Assembly (NCBI GenBank): GCA_945860375.1
Contig: CAMAQR010000002.1
Span: forward strand, 1 to 64,000
DNA from: Pseudorhodobacter antarcticus
GTDB lineage: Bacteria > Pseudomonadota > Alphaproteobacteria > Rhodobacterales > Rhodobacteraceae
Reading direction: 5' to 3'
Length of the DNA: 64,000 bases
In this document: positions 52,256 through 62,064 of the stretch, one piece after another
Layout: each line of letters opens with the position of its first letter
Position numbering within the stretch: the stretch's first letter is position 1
Made by a program: the position numbers and the translations under genes
The notes under the pieces: model-generated
The model's database searches: none
Told to the model about the DNA's origin: nothing
What the model saw: only the letters and a program-made list of their open reading frames with translations

Positions 52256-52843
52256 CTATTCTACGATTTCAATCGTGTTTTCAAAGGTTCCGGTCTTGTC
52301 CGAATTCTTGTCCCGCAGGGTGGTTTGCAGCACATAGCGCCCCACACCGATGCCATCCAGATTGTAAGTTAGGTTGGCCTGAAACTCACGATTCTTGTAG
52401 CGCGATTCCAGGACAATCTCGGTCAGGTTCGGGATTTCACCCAACACTTCGCCGCCCTCGGTGATCACCTTCAGATCGACGATAAAAGCCATTGAATTCA
52501 AGCCCTCACTCGGACTGCCATAGCCAAAGCCGTAAGGTTCGGCGTAGATGACAATCGGCTCTCCCAGCTTGTATTTCTCATCCGCGCGCGGGTTGTAGAT
52601 GCCGTAGCCGCCAGCCGGTTCCGCCACCAGAACCACCTTGCGAAAGCCGATGCTGGTGGTCGCATCCCAGATTTGACCGTAAAGCGCGTCCGCCGCCGCC
52701 GCCGCCCCCGTCATGTCATCGGCGGCAATCATCGCCTCAATCTCGGCGGCCTTGTCGGCAATGGGACCAGCCAGTGCGGGCAGGCCAAAGGCCAAGCTGG
52801 CGCACAGCGCAAAGCTGTTGAAAATACACGATTTTTTGGTCAT
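52256..52843 (-). CDS. Exported protein of unknown function
   Basis: A 195-residue protein with a signal peptide (about 1-25, cleavage near ALA-GP). The mature part is not recognised. It has a short helical N-terminus (ADKAAEIEAMIAADDMTGAAAAADAL) and then a beta-rich domain containing NPRADEKYKLGEPIVIYAEP, YGYGSP-like glycine turns, and a C-terminal GRYVLQTTLRDKNS. That C-terminal pattern looks like an immunoglobulin-like fold. It is 26 bases upstream of the kinase gene on the same strand. Confidence 0.7.
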   Translation of the reverse strand: MTKKSCIFNSFALCASLAFGLPALAGPIADKAAEIEAMIAADDMTGAAAAADALYGQIWDATTSIGFRKVVLVAEPAGGYGIYNPRADEKYKLGEPIVIYAEPYGFGYGSPSEGLNSMAFIVDLKVITEGGEVLGEIPNLTEIVLESRYKNREFQANLTYNLDGIGVGRYVLQTTLRDKNSDKTGTFENTIEIVE

Positions 52844-52963
52844 CTGGTTGGCTCCGTCGTGAATTAGGACATCCCGGCAGTCTGCAAGGATGCCCTATGA
52901 TACGGCGAAGCAGGGGCCAGCGCCAAGCGGGAAGATCATAAAATCCTGCCGCCTGGCGGTGGT

Positions 52964-53896
52964 TCAGCCATTCAGCATCATCTGATAGCTGGCCGGGACA
53001 TAGCGAAAGCCCGAGCCTGCAGTTTCCACATAGCCAAGCGCCGGGAAGGGCATGTGATAGCCGATGAAGGGGATCTTGTCGGCGGCCAGCATGCCAAACA
53101 CCGATTTGCGAACCGCTGCCGCTGCCGCCTTGTCGGCATCAAACCGCACCTCCCACTCCGGGTAGGCCAACGACCAGACGTAGTGGTTGGCGGCATCGGC
53201 GGTCAGGGCAAGGCGCTGTCCGTTGCTTTCGATCATATAGACCATATGGCCAGGACTATGGCCAAAAGCGGCCATGGCAGTGATGCCAGATGCCACCGAA
53301 GTACCGTCATCGACGAAGGTGATCTTGTCATTGAAGGGTTTGATATTCTTGTCAAATCCCTCATTCGCTGCACCCGCCCAGTGATTGTGTTCCACGGCGC
53401 CGGCCACGTAACGGGCATTGGCAAAGGTGGCGGACTCCCCGGTCAGCATGCCACCGATGTGATCGCCGTGCATGTGGGTCAGCACCACAACGTCCACCTG
53501 ATCCGGGCTGATGCCAGCGGCGGAAAGGGCGGCACCGGTGCCTTCGGCGTTCAAGCCAGTGTCAAACAGGATCAATTCCGTGCCGGTGTTCACAAGGGTC
53601 GGGGTGAAGAAGTTCTGCGACTTGTCAGCCGGAATGAAGGCTGCGGCTGCGGCTGCGGCAAACTCTTCGGGCGTGGCGTTCAAGCCAAAGTTTTCCTGTG
53701 GTTTGTCCGAGGCACGGGTGCCAGCGAGCAGCGCAGTGACTTCAAAGGCGCCCAATTTGAAGCGGTTGTAGGGGGCGAAGGCCGCCCCTTGCAGCGGGGC
53801 AGTGGCCTGCGCCGGACGGGCGGCAAGGGCGGGCAGGAAGGGCAGGGCGGCTCCGGCAATCAAGGCGTGACGGCGCGAGATTTTCTGGGTCGTCAT
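52964..53896 (-). CDS. Exported metallo-beta-lactamase-fold hydrolase
   Basis: A 310-residue MBL-fold enzyme. An N-terminal SRRHALIAGAALPFLPALA is a likely Tat signal (twin Arg, mild hydrophobic core, cleavage near AQA). The zinc motif THMHGDHIGG lies near residue 140, with further His in GHSPGHMVYM and a late GYHMPFP. Substrates in this fold vary widely (lactones, phosphoesters, sulfatase-like); none is indicated here. ATG at 53896 follows GGAGGA. It stands alone. Confidence 0.85.
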   Translation of the reverse strand: MTTQKISRRHALIAGAALPFLPALAARPAQATAPLQGAAFAPYNRFKLGAFEVTALLAGTRASDKPQENFGLNATPEEFAAAAAAAFIPADKSQNFFTPTLVNTGTELILFDTGLNAEGTGAALSAAGISPDQVDVVVLTHMHGDHIGGMLTGESATFANARYVAGAVEHNHWAGAANEGFDKNIKPFNDKITFVDDGTSVASGITAMAAFGHSPGHMVYMIESNGQRLALTADAANHYVWSLAYPEWEVRFDADKAAAAAVRKSVFGMLAADKIPFIGYHMPFPALGYVETAGSGFRYVPASYQMMLNG

Positions 53897-54002
53897 GGGG
53901 TGTCCTCCGATAAGTTGCATACGCGAAGGATAGGACGCGGTGGCGGGGTGGCCATTCACGAACCAGAGAGATGCAGTGCAATTGCGCACAACCTTTGTGT
54001 GT

Positions 54003-54404
54003 TTATTCCCACCATCGGTCAACGTTGGCGATGTCGTCATCAGACCAGCCAAAGTGATGCGCCAGTTCATGCACCAGCACATGCGCCACCAGATCCCCCA
54101 AATCGACATCACCGCGTTCGATCCATTCATCCAGAATGGGGCGGCGGAACAGCCAGATCAGATCGGGGTGAAGCGGTTGATCAGAATAGGATTTCTCGGT
54201 CAGCGGTGTGCCTTCATACATCCCCGTCAGATCAAACGGGCTGTCGCAGCCCAAGGCTGCCAGCACGTCGTCGGCCGCGAAATCCTCAATCCGCAGCACG
54301 ATCTTGCGGGCGGCATCGGCAAAGGGCGCGGGCAGGCGGTCGATGGCCGCGAGGGCCATGGCTTCGATCAGGGCGGCGTCGGGGGCGAGGGATGCGGCTG
54401 TCAT
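54003..54404 (-). CDS. Small zinc metallopeptidase-like protein (DUF/MPN-zincin family)
   Basis: A 133-residue protein with the metzincin-like HExxHxxGxxD signature: His112-Glu113-L-A-His116-H-F-Gly119-W-S-Asp122. The family, small minimal gluzincin/metzincin relatives found next to tRNA synthetase or other housekeeping genes, has no settled function. It lacks a signal peptide. It is divergent from gltX with a gap of about 105 bases. Confidence 0.85.
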   Translation of the reverse strand: MTAASLAPDAALIEAMALAAIDRLPAPFADAARKIVLRIEDFAADDVLAALGCDSPFDLTGMYEGTPLTEKSYSDQPLHPDLIWLFRRPILDEWIERGDVDLGDLVAHVLVHELAHHFGWSDDDIANVDRWWE

Positions 54405-54509
54405 GCGGTGAACTTAGGCAAGATTGCGGACCGGGGAAAGGGCGCGGGCGACAACTGGACAATTCCGCCCCCGTGTGACAGGCAGGCGGGGTTGCAGGAG
54501 AGCCAGCCG

Positions 54510-55844
54510 ATGACCGCCAAACCCACCGTGACCCGCTTTGCCCCGTCGCCCACCGGATATATCCACGTGGGCAACCTGCGCACCGCGTTGATGAACTACC
54601 TGATCACCCGCAAGGCCGGGGGAACGTTCATTCTGCGTCTGGACGACACCGATCAGGAACGGTCGAAACAAGAGTATATTGACGGGTTGTTGTCCGATCT
54701 GGACTGGCTGGGCCTGCACTGGGACCGGGTGGAACAGCAATCCTTGCGCTTTGACCGCTACCGCGAGGCGGCGGATCAGCTGCGCGCGGCGGGGCGGTTC
54801 TACGAGTGTTTTGAGTCGCCGGTCGAGCTGGATTTGAAGCGCAAGAAACAGCTGAACATGCACAAGCCGCCGGTCTATGACCGCACATCGCTGCGGCTGA
54901 CCGAAGATGAAAAGACCGCGATGCGTGCCGAAGGGCGGACGGGCTATTGGCGCTTCCGGCTGGACATTGAGCGGATCGAGTGGGTGGACGGCATCATCGG
55001 GCCGATTTCGATTGATGCGGGGTCGGTGTCTGATCCGGTGCTGATCAAGGCGGATGGCCAGATCTTGTACACATTCGCCTCGTCGGTGGATGATGTCGAT
55101 ATGGGCGTCACCAACATCGTGCGCGGGGCGGATCACGTGACCAATACCGCGACGCAAATCCAGATCATGCACGCGCTGGGCGGGGTGCCGCCGCAGTTTG
55201 CCCACCACAGCCTCCTGACCGGGCCGGGAGGCGAGGAGTTGTCCAAACGCCTTGGCACGCTGTCCTTGCGCGATCTGCGCGCGCGGGGGGTGGAGCCGAT
55301 GGCTCTGTTGTCGCTGATGGCGCGGCTCGGGTCGTCAAAGCCGGTGGAGCTGGCCCATTCGATGCAGGATCTGATCGACGGCTTTGATGTCGGCAGCTTT
55401 GGCGCGGCCCCCACCAAGTTTGACGCCGAAGACCTGTTCCCGCTGACCCGCGCCCATGTGCAATCGCTGCCCTTGGCCAACGTGGCCGCGAAGATAGCCG
55501 AACTGGGCGTGCCGGACGCGATTGCGCCAGCGTTCTGGGAGGTGGCCAAGGCCAACATCACCGTGCTGGCGGATCTTGAAGGCTGGTGGGTGTTGTTCCG
55601 CGATGGGGCCACGCCCTTGGTCGATGACGAGGACCGCGAGTTTGTGGCGCAGGCCTTTGATATGCTGCCCGAAGGTCCGTGGACCACGGCTACTTGGGCT
55701 GAGTGGACCGCGGCTGTGAAAGAGGCGACAGGGCGCAAGGGCAAGACCCTGTTCCGCCCCTTGCGCCGGGCCGTGACCGGGCTAGATGCTGGTCCTGAGA
55801 TGGCGGATGTGATGCCTTTGCTGCAAAAGCGCCCCCAACTTTGA
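54510..55844 (+). CDS. gltX: Glutamyl-tRNA synthetase
   Basis: A 444-residue class I aminoacyl-tRNA synthetase. The HIGH-type motif is PTGYIHVGNLRTAL (HVGN) near residue 20; the KMSKS-type loop is EELSKRLGT near 245, a reduced form. It has an anticodon-binding helical domain after residue 290, so it is not a truncated GluQ enzyme. It is slightly short for GltX. Rhodobacterales commonly have two GltX forms; this is likely one of them and may charge a subset of tRNAs. ATG at 54510 follows AGGAG. Confidence 0.9.
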   Translation: MTAKPTVTRFAPSPTGYIHVGNLRTALMNYLITRKAGGTFILRLDDTDQERSKQEYIDGLLSDLDWLGLHWDRVEQQSLRFDRYREAADQLRAAGRFYECFESPVELDLKRKKQLNMHKPPVYDRTSLRLTEDEKTAMRAEGRTGYWRFRLDIERIEWVDGIIGPISIDAGSVSDPVLIKADGQILYTFASSVDDVDMGVTNIVRGADHVTNTATQIQIMHALGGVPPQFAHHSLLTGPGGEELSKRLGTLSLRDLRARGVEPMALLSLMARLGSSKPVELAHSMQDLIDGFDVGSFGAAPTKFDAEDLFPLTRAHVQSLPLANVAAKIAELGVPDAIAPAFWEVAKANITVLADLEGWWVLFRDGATPLVDDEDREFVAQAFDMLPEGPWTTATWAEWTAAVKEATGRKGKTLFRPLRRAVTGLDAGPEMADVMPLLQKRPQL

Positions 55845-55872
55845 ACGGCGGTAGGGGGCTGTCTGCCCTCAA

Positions 55873-55904
55873 CCCCCCCGAGTTTATTTGAGCACAGACG
55901 ATGA
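55873..55904 (+). repeat. Intergenic GAGTTTATTT element
   Basis: CCCCCCGAGTTTATTT followed by ACAGACGATGA is the most divergent of the six GGGATATTT-type elements. It overlaps the first possible ATG of the MATE gene (55901), which is one reason for preferring the later start. Confidence 0.4.
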
Positions 55905-55930
55905 CCGGGACGATTTCCGGCGGGGATGAT

Positions 55931-57271
55931 ATGGCAGAACCAGTGCGGCAGGCGAAATTCGTTGAGGGCAATCTGTTTCGCCACATCGCGGTGATGTCGT
56001 TGACATCGTCGGTGGGGTTGATGGCGATTTTCGCCGTCGATCTGGTGAATATGGTGTTCATTTCCATGTTGCAGCAGGCCGAGATCACGGCGGCGATTGG
56101 CTATGCCGGGGCGATTTTATTCTTCACCACCTCGTTCGGCATTGGCCTGTCGATTGCGGTTTCGGCCTTGGTCGCGCGGGCGGTCGGGCAGCGCGATCTG
56201 GTGATGGCGCGCGAAAAGGCGACCAATGGGCTGGTGCTGGGGATTGCTTTCGGGATCGTGTTTTCGGCGGTGGTGTTTGTGTTTCTGCCGCAGATTGTCA
56301 GTCTGTTGGGGGCGGTGGGGCGCACGCATGACCTGACGGTGCATTTCCTGCGCATTGTCACGCCCGCCCAGCCTTTTCTGATGGTGGGCATGATCGGTGG
56401 TGCGATTCTGCGCAGCCATGGCGATGCCAAGCGCGCGATGGCGGCGACGATCTGGGGCGCGGTGGCCAATGCCATTCTGGACCCGATCCTGATCTTTGGT
56501 CTTGATCTGGATTTGACCGGGGCGGCGATTGCGTCGGTGGTGTCACGGCTGGTGATTGCGGCCGTGGCGCTGTTGCCGGTGATCAAGCATTATGGCGGTT
56601 TTGACAGGCCGACGCGGGCCGGGCTGCTGGCCGATCTGCCGGTGGTGTTTGCGATTGCGGGGCCTGCGATTTTGACACAAGTGGCGACGCCGATCGGGCA
56701 GGCTTTTGTCACCCGGATGGTGTCGGGCTTTGGCGAGGCGGCGGTGGCAGGCATGGCGATTTCGGGGCGGTTGACCCCGGTGGCGCTGGGCGTGATCTTT
56801 GCGCTTTCGGGGGCGATTGGCCCGATCATCGGGCAAAACTACGGTGCGGGGCGGATGGATCGGGTGCGGCGCGCGTTTCTGGACGGGCTGCTGTTCACCG
56901 CCATTGTGATCGTGCTGGTGACGGTGATCCTGTTCGTGCTGCGCGCTCCTATTGCCGATCTGTTCCACGCCGAGGGGCTGACGCGCGATCTGGTCTATCT
57001 GTTTTGCGGTCCGCTGTGCCTGCTGTTCTTCTTCAACGGCGCGATTTTCGTGGCCAATGCGGCCTGCAACAATCTGGGCAAACCCTTTACCTCGACCCTG
57101 ATCAACTGGGGCCGCCACACGGTCGGCACTGTGCCTTTTGCGTGGTGGATGGGCAGCTATTGGGGCGCGCAGGGGGTGCTGATCGGGCAGGCGGTGGGGG
57201 GTATCTTGTTTGGCGTTTTGGCGGTCTGGCTGGCGTTGCGGATGATTGATGCCACCCCCGCGCGGGCGTGA
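55931..57271 (+). CDS. MATE family efflux transporter
   Basis: A 446-residue, 12-helix MATE exporter. MSLTSSVGLMAIFAVDLVNMVF near the N-terminus, GGAILRSHGDAKRAM, and GPIIGQNYGAGRMDRVR in the second half are typical. Such pumps export cationic drugs or metabolites by Na+ or H+ antiport; the substrate is unknown. I prefer ATG 55931 (with GGCGGGGAT ahead) over ATG 55901, which lies in an intergenic repeat and has no ribosome site. Confidence 0.9.
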   Translation: MAEPVRQAKFVEGNLFRHIAVMSLTSSVGLMAIFAVDLVNMVFISMLQQAEITAAIGYAGAILFFTTSFGIGLSIAVSALVARAVGQRDLVMAREKATNGLVLGIAFGIVFSAVVFVFLPQIVSLLGAVGRTHDLTVHFLRIVTPAQPFLMVGMIGGAILRSHGDAKRAMAATIWGAVANAILDPILIFGLDLDLTGAAIASVVSRLVIAAVALLPVIKHYGGFDRPTRAGLLADLPVVFAIAGPAILTQVATPIGQAFVTRMVSGFGEAAVAGMAISGRLTPVALGVIFALSGAIGPIIGQNYGAGRMDRVRRAFLDGLLFTAIVIVLVTVILFVLRAPIADLFHAEGLTRDLVYLFCGPLCLLFFFNGAIFVANAACNNLGKPFTSTLINWGRHTVGTVPFAWWMGSYWGAQGVLIGQAVGGILFGVLAVWLALRMIDATPARA

Positions 57272-57296
57272 CGGCATACTGTCGTATTCTTTTCAC

Positions 57297-57326
57297 TTGC
57301 CAGCCCGGCGTTTGCTGGGCTAGCTA
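57297..57326 (+). promoter_or_regulatory. Candidate promoter for the gcv riboswitch transcript
   Basis: TTGCCA (57297-57302), 18 bases, TAGCTA (57321-57326). The predicted start near 57333 coincides with the first base of the riboswitch aptamer. A similar TTGACA-18-TAGGTC lies ahead of azlC. Confidence 0.45.
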
Positions 57327-57334
57327 AAGGGGTC

Positions 57335-57503
57335 AAGATCGGGAGAATCCAGTCGGAAACTTCTGGTGCCGAAGGAGCAACCGCCCCGGTAAACTCTCAG
57401 GCCAACGGACCGTCTTGGCGACAGACTCTGGAGAGTGGCACCACAGTGCCCGCCGAAGGGATAACGATCTCAGGCGCCCCGATGGGGTAGGGACAGAGGG
57501 GGC
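57335..57503 (+). promoter_or_regulatory. Tandem glycine riboswitch
   Basis: Two consecutive glycine aptamers are visible by their conserved blocks. The first runs from GGGAGA through GCCGAAGGAGCAA and AACTCTCAGGC to CGACAGACTCTGG; the second runs from AGAGTGGC through GCCGAAGGGATAACG and ATCTCAGGCGCCCC to GGGACAGAGGGG. The short linker between them is usual for the cooperative tandem form. It ends about 70 bases ahead of the gcvT start, and in this class glycine normally turns gcv expression on. Confidence 0.92.
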
Positions 57504-57572
57504 ATCGTGGGGTGGGGATTGGCCTGCCTGATCGGTGCCGGTGTGCGTTTCCGGCAGATATTGGGGGCGGCC

Positions 57573-58697
57573 TTGGCCGAAGATCTACAGCGTTTGGCTC
57601 TGCACGAGTTGCATGTCGCATTGGGCGGCAAGATGGTGCCGTTTGCAGGCTATGAAATGCCCGTGCAATACACCGCCGGGGTGATGAAAGAGCATATGCA
57701 CACCCGCGCGGCGGCCGGTTTGTTTGATGTCTCCCACATGGGGCAGGTGATTTTGCAGCCCAATGGCGGCTATGACGCGGTGGCCCTGGCGTTCGAGGCG
57801 CTGATGCCCGTCGATGTGCTTGGGGTTTTACCGGGGCGGCAGCGCTATGGTATTTTCACCAATGAAACCGGGGGTATACTTGACGATCTGATGTTCGCCA
57901 ACCGGGGCGATCATATTTTTGTCGTGGTCAATGCGGCCTGCAAAACCGCCGATATAGCCCATATGACGGCGCATTTGTCGAATGTGGCGCGGGTGATCCC
58001 GGTGACGGACCGGGGCCTTTTGGCCTTGCAGGGGCCGCAGGCAGAGGCTGCGCTGGCGCGTCTGCTGCCGGGGGTGGTTGCAATGCGGTTCATGGATGTG
58101 GCGGTGCTGCCATGGGGTGGCGCTGATCTTTGGATTTCACGATCAGGCTATACCGGTGAAGACGGGTTCGAGATTTCGGTGCCAAACGCGCAGGCCTTGG
58201 CTTTGGCGCGGGCGCTGTTGGATCAGCCCGAGGTGATGCCGATTGGTCTTGGCGCGCGCGACAGCTTGCGACTTGAGGCGGGGCTGTGCCTTTACGGCCA
58301 TGACATCGACACCACCACCAGCCCGGTTGAGGCGGGGCTGACTTGGGCCATTCAAAAAGTCCGCAAACCGGGTGGCGCCCGTGAAGGCGGCTTCCCCGGT
58401 GACACCCGCATCCTGCACGAATTGGCGCATGGCCCCGAACGCCTGCGCGTGGGTCTGCGCCCGGATGGCCGTGCGCCGATGCGCGAAGGTGTGGCGTTGT
58501 TTGACACCGATGCCACTCCGATTGGCACCGTGACTTCTGGTGGTTTCGGGCCTTCGGTCGAGGCTCCGATTGCCATGGGCTATGTCGCCGTGAACTATGC
58601 CACCATGGGCCACGCGATTGAGGGCGAGGTGCGCGGCAAGCGCCTGCCCGTGACCGTGGCCGCGATGCCGTTCCATCCCACAACCTACAAACGCTGA
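57573..58697 (+). CDS. gcvT: Glycine cleavage system T protein (aminomethyltransferase)
   Basis: A 374-residue folate-dependent aminomethyltransferase. LHELHVALGGKMVPFAGYEMPVQY near the N-terminus, FDVSHMGQ, GLGARDSLRLEAGLCLYGHD and the catalytic Asp region are clear. It takes the methylamine from lipoyl-GcvH, gives methylene-THF and ammonia. I chose TTG at 57573 (GGGGGCGG ahead) because it yields the usual start; the GTG at 57507 would put non-homologous residues in front. It is directly controlled by the glycine riboswitch. Confidence 0.9.
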   Translation: MAEDLQRLALHELHVALGGKMVPFAGYEMPVQYTAGVMKEHMHTRAAAGLFDVSHMGQVILQPNGGYDAVALAFEALMPVDVLGVLPGRQRYGIFTNETGGILDDLMFANRGDHIFVVVNAACKTADIAHMTAHLSNVARVIPVTDRGLLALQGPQAEAALARLLPGVVAMRFMDVAVLPWGGADLWISRSGYTGEDGFEISVPNAQALALARALLDQPEVMPIGLGARDSLRLEAGLCLYGHDIDTTTSPVEAGLTWAIQKVRKPGGAREGGFPGDTRILHELAHGPERLRVGLRPDGRAPMREGVALFDTDATPIGTVTSGGFGPSVEAPIAMGYVAVNYATMGHAIEGEVRGKRLPVTVAAMPFHPTTYKR

Positions 58698-58703
58698 GGA
58701 CAG

Positions 58704-59066
58704 ATGATGAAATACACCAAAGAACATGAATGGCTGCGCGTTGAGGGCGATCTGGTGGTGGTCGGCATCACCGAACATGCGGCCACGGCGCTGGGCGATG
58801 TGGTGTTTGTCGAACTGCCCGAGGTGGAAACCGTGGTGGCAGAGGGCGACGAGGTTTGCGTGATTGAAAGCGTCAAGGCCGCGTCGGATATTCTGGCACC
58901 TGTTGACGGTGAGATCGTCGAAGTGAATCAAAAGCTGGTCGATAATCCCAGTCTGGTCAACGAAGACCCGACCGGGGCGGCGTGGTTTTTCAAGATGCGG
59001 CTGGACGATCTGTCGGTGCTGGACGCGATGATGGACGAAGACGAATACAACGAGCTGATCGGCTGA
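58704..59066 (+). CDS. gcvH: Glycine cleavage system H protein
   Basis: A 120-residue lipoyl-carrier protein. Lys58 in IESVKAAS is the lipoylation site, and KYTKEHEWL is the standard N-terminus. It shuttles the aminomethyl group between GcvP, GcvT and the L protein. ATG ATG at 58704/58707 follows GAGGAC, six bases after gcvT. No lipoamide dehydrogenase gene is in the window. Confidence 0.95.
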   Translation: MMKYTKEHEWLRVEGDLVVVGITEHAATALGDVVFVELPEVETVVAEGDEVCVIESVKAASDILAPVDGEIVEVNQKLVDNPSLVNEDPTGAAWFFKMRLDDLSVLDAMMDEDEYNELIG

Positions 59067-59171
59067 TTTGCGCGCTGGCCCCCGGCTTTCGGGACGGCTG
59101 CGACGAGTTTTCTGCGAAAATTCCGACCCCCGATGCACGGGGATTGGACCTTGCATCCCAAAGGTGGCGCT

Positions 59172-62009
59172 ATGACCTTCACCCCGATTGATTACGACCC
59201 CTATGATTTCGCCAACCGCCGCCACATTGGCCCGTCGCCATCGGAAATGGCGGAAATGCTGACCGCCGTGGGCGTTTCCAGTCTGGATGAGTTGATCGAC
59301 CAGACCGTGCCCGCCTCTATCCGCCAAAGCATTCCTTTGGGCTGGGCGCCCTTGTCGGAACACGACCTTCTGGCGCGGATGCGCATCGTGGCGGGGCGCA
59401 ACAAGGTGATGACCAGCCTGATCGGGCAAGGTTATTACGGCACCGTGACGCCCCCGGCTATCCAGCGGAATATCCTTGAGAATCCCGCGTGGTACACCGC
59501 CTATACCCCCTATCAGCCCGAGATTGCTCAGGGCCGGCTTGAGGCGCTGTTGAACTATCAGACCATGGTGGCCGATCTGACCGGGTTGCCCTTTGCCAAC
59601 GCCAGCCTGCTGGATGAGGCAACGGCGGCTGCCGAGGCGATGACAATGGCGGAACGGGTGGCGAAATCCAAAGCGCGGGCGTTCTTTGTCGATGAGCATT
59701 GTCACCCGCAGACCATCGGTGTGATCCAGACGCGGGCGCAGGCTTTGGGGATTGCGGTGATGGTCGGTGACCCGGAAACCCTTGATCCGGCTGCTGTTTT
59801 CGGCGCGATCTTCCAATACCCCGGCACTTGGGGCCATGTCCGCGACCTGACGCCATGGATCGAGGCGCTGCACGCGGCCAAGGCGATTGCCGTGGTGGCG
59901 ACGGATCTGCTGGCGCTGTGCATGCTGCGCGAACCCGGTGCGATGGGAGCGGATATTGCCGTGGGGTCCAGCCAGCGCTTTGGCGTGCCGATGGGCTATG
60001 GCGGCCCGCACGCCGCGTTTTTCGCCTGCAAGGATGAACACAAACGCCAGATGCCCGGGCGGATTGTGGGCGTGTCGATCGACAGCCACGGCAACAAGGC
60101 CTACCGATTGGCGCTGCAAACGCGTGAGCAGCACATCCGGCGTGAGAAGGCCACCAGCAACGTTTGCACGGCGCAGGCGCTGCTGGCGGTGATGGCCAGC
60201 ATGTATGCGGTGTTTCACGGCCCGCGGGGGCTGCGCGCGATTTCTGAACGGGTTCACGGGCTGACGGTGCGGCTGGCCAAGGCTTTGCGCGACGCGGGTG
60301 CCAGTTTGCCGCAAAAGCAGTTCTTTGACACCATCACCGTCGATGTGGGTGTGGGGCAGGCGGGTATCTTGGCTGCGGCGCGGATGGAGGGGCTGAACTT
60401 CCGCAAAGTGGGGCGCGATCACGTCGGCATTTCGTTGGATGAAACCAGCAATGAGGACGTGCTGCGCCGCGTGCTGTCGGCCTTTGGCATCAGTGATGCG
60501 CCCCCGGCCAAGGCAGAGTTGGGGTTTGACGAGGCGATGCTGCGGCAGAGCAATTATCTGACTCATCCGGTGTTCCATATGAACCGGGCGGAGTCGGAAA
60601 TGATGCGCTACATGCGGCGGCTTTCGGACCGCGATCTGGCGTTGGACCGCGCAATGATCCCCTTGGGGTCTTGCACGATGAAGTTGAACGCCGCCGCCGA
60701 GATGATGCCGATCACCTGGCCTGAATTTGGGTCTTTGCATCCGTTTATCCCGGCAGATCAAGCGCTTGGCTACCGTGAGGCGATTTCTGATCTGTCAGAC
60801 AAGCTGTGCGAGATCACGGGTTATGATGCGTTTTCCATGCAGCCAAACTCTGGCGCGCAGGGAGAATATGCGGGGCTGTTGACCATTCAGGCCTATCACC
60901 GGGCGCGTGGGCAAGGGGCGCGGAACATCTGCCTGATCCCGGTGTCGGCGCACGGCACCAATCCGGCCAGCGCGCAGATGGCGGGGATGGAGGTTGTGGT
61001 CGTCAAAGGCATGCCGAACGGTGACGTGGATATGGAGGATTTCCATGCCAAGGCAGTGGCGGCGGGGGATCGGTTGGCGGCCTGTATGGTCACTTACCCC
61101 TCTACCCATGGTGTGTTCGAGGAAACCATCCGCGACATCTGCCGTATCACCCATGAATTTGGCGGGCAGGTCTATCTGGACGGTGCCAATATGAATGCGC
61201 TGGTGGGTCTGGTGAAACCGGGTGAGATCGGCTCGGACGTCAGCCACCTCAACCTGCATAAAACCTTTGCGATACCGCATGGTGGCGGTGGGCCGGGCAT
61301 GGGCCCGATTGGGGTGAAGGCGCATCTGGCGCCCTATCTGCCGGGGCATCCTGAAACCGGGGGCGAAGAAGGCCCGGTTTCAGCCGCCCCCTTTGGCTCC
61401 GCCTCTATCCTGTTGATTTCATGGGCCTATTGCCTGATGATGGGTGGCGAGGGCATCACGCAGGCCACCCGTGTGGCGATCTTGAATGCCAATTACATCG
61501 CGGCGCGGCTGGTCGGGTCGTACCCGATCCTGTTCATGGGCAACAAAGGCCGGGTGGCACATGAGTGTATTCTGGACACCCGACCCTTTGCCGAGGTGGG
61601 CGTGACGGTGGATGACATTGCCAAGCGTCTGATTGATAACGGTTTTCATGCGCCAACCATGTCTTGGCCGGTGTCTGGCACGCTGATGGTGGAGCCAACG
61701 GAATCCGAAACCAAGGCGGAAATCGACAGGTTTATCACGGCGCTTCTGGCGATCCGGGAGGAAATCCGCGCCGTCGAGAATGGCGAAATATCCAGTGAGG
61801 ACAGCCCCTTGCGGCACGCGCCGCACACTGTCGAAGACCTGGTGGCCGACTGGACCCGCAAATATCCACGCGAACAGGGCTGTTTCCCACCGGGCGCGTT
61901 TCGGGTGGACAAATACTGGCCACCGATTGGCCGGGTGGACAACGTTTATGGCGACCGCAACCTGATCTGCATCTGCCCGCCGTTGGAAAGCTATATGGCG
62001 GCGGAATAG
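59172..62009 (+). CDS. gcvP: Glycine dehydrogenase (decarboxylating), P protein
   Basis: A 945-residue single-chain GcvP, with both PLP-fold halves fused. The PLP lysine is in [20 protein letters not shown] near residue 700, and RRHIGPS is near the N-terminus. It decarboxylates glycine and loads the aminomethyl on GcvH. ATG at 59172 (with AAAGGTGG ahead) gives the normal [13 protein letters not shown] start. A long open frame on the opposite strand across gcvT-gcvP is a codon-bias artefact. Confidence 0.95.
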   Translation: MTFTPIDYDPYDFANRRHIGPSPSEMAEMLTAVGVSSLDELIDQTVPASIRQSIPLGWAPLSEHDLLARMRIVAGRNKVMTSLIGQGYYGTVTPPAIQRNILENPAWYTAYTPYQPEIAQGRLEALLNYQTMVADLTGLPFANASLLDEATAAAEAMTMAERVAKSKARAFFVDEHCHPQTIGVIQTRAQALGIAVMVGDPETLDPAAVFGAIFQYPGTWGHVRDLTPWIEALHAAKAIAVVATDLLALCMLREPGAMGADIAVGSSQRFGVPMGYGGPHAAFFACKDEHKRQMPGRIVGVSIDSHGNKAYRLALQTREQHIRREKATSNVCTAQALLAVMASMYAVFHGPRGLRAISERVHGLTVRLAKALRDAGASLPQKQFFDTITVDVGVGQAGILAAARMEGLNFRKVGRDHVGISLDETSNEDVLRRVLSAFGISDAPPAKAELGFDEAMLRQSNYLTHPVFHMNRAESEMMRYMRRLSDRDLALDRAMIPLGSCTMKLNAAAEMMPITWPEFGSLHPFIPADQALGYREAISDLSDKLCEITGYDAFSMQPNSGAQGEYAGLLTIQAYHRARGQGARNICLIPVSAHGTNPASAQMAGMEVVVVKGMPNGDVDMEDFHAKAVAAGDRLAACMVTYPSTHGVFEETIRDICRITHEFGGQVYLDGANMNALVGLVKPGEIGSDVSHLNLHKTFAIPHGGGGPGMGPIGVKAHLAPYLPGHPETGGEEGPVSAAPFGSASILLISWAYCLMMGGEGITQATRVAILNANYIAARLVGSYPILFMGNKGRVAHECILDTRPFAEVGVTVDDIAKRLIDNGFHAPTMSWPVSGTLMVEPTESETKAEIDRFITALLAIREEIRAVENGEISSEDSPLRHAPHTVEDLVADWTRKYPREQGCFPPGAFRVDKYWPPIGRVDNVYGDRNLICICPPLESYMAAE

Positions 62010-62026
62010 GTCGGCGTTGCAAGGCG

Positions 62027-62056
62027 TTGACAAATTGGGGGCCGGGCCGCTAGGTC
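62027..62056 (+). promoter_or_regulatory. Candidate azlC promoter giving a near-leaderless mRNA
   Basis: TTGACA (62027-62032), 18 bases, TAGGTC (62051-62056), with the azlC ATG at 62065. The predicted start of transcription falls within a few bases of the start codon. A 12-base stem (62037-62048 with 62053-62064, two G-T wobbles, loop GCTA) overlaps the -10. Confidence 0.4.
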
Positions 62057-62064
62057 TGGCCCCC

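Noticed and set aside
58143..60761. An 872-codon open frame on the minus strand across gcvT, gcvH and gcvP
   Set aside because: It is antisense to three certain genes, has a low-complexity His/Arg/Gly-rich translation and matches no family; high GC makes such frames common.
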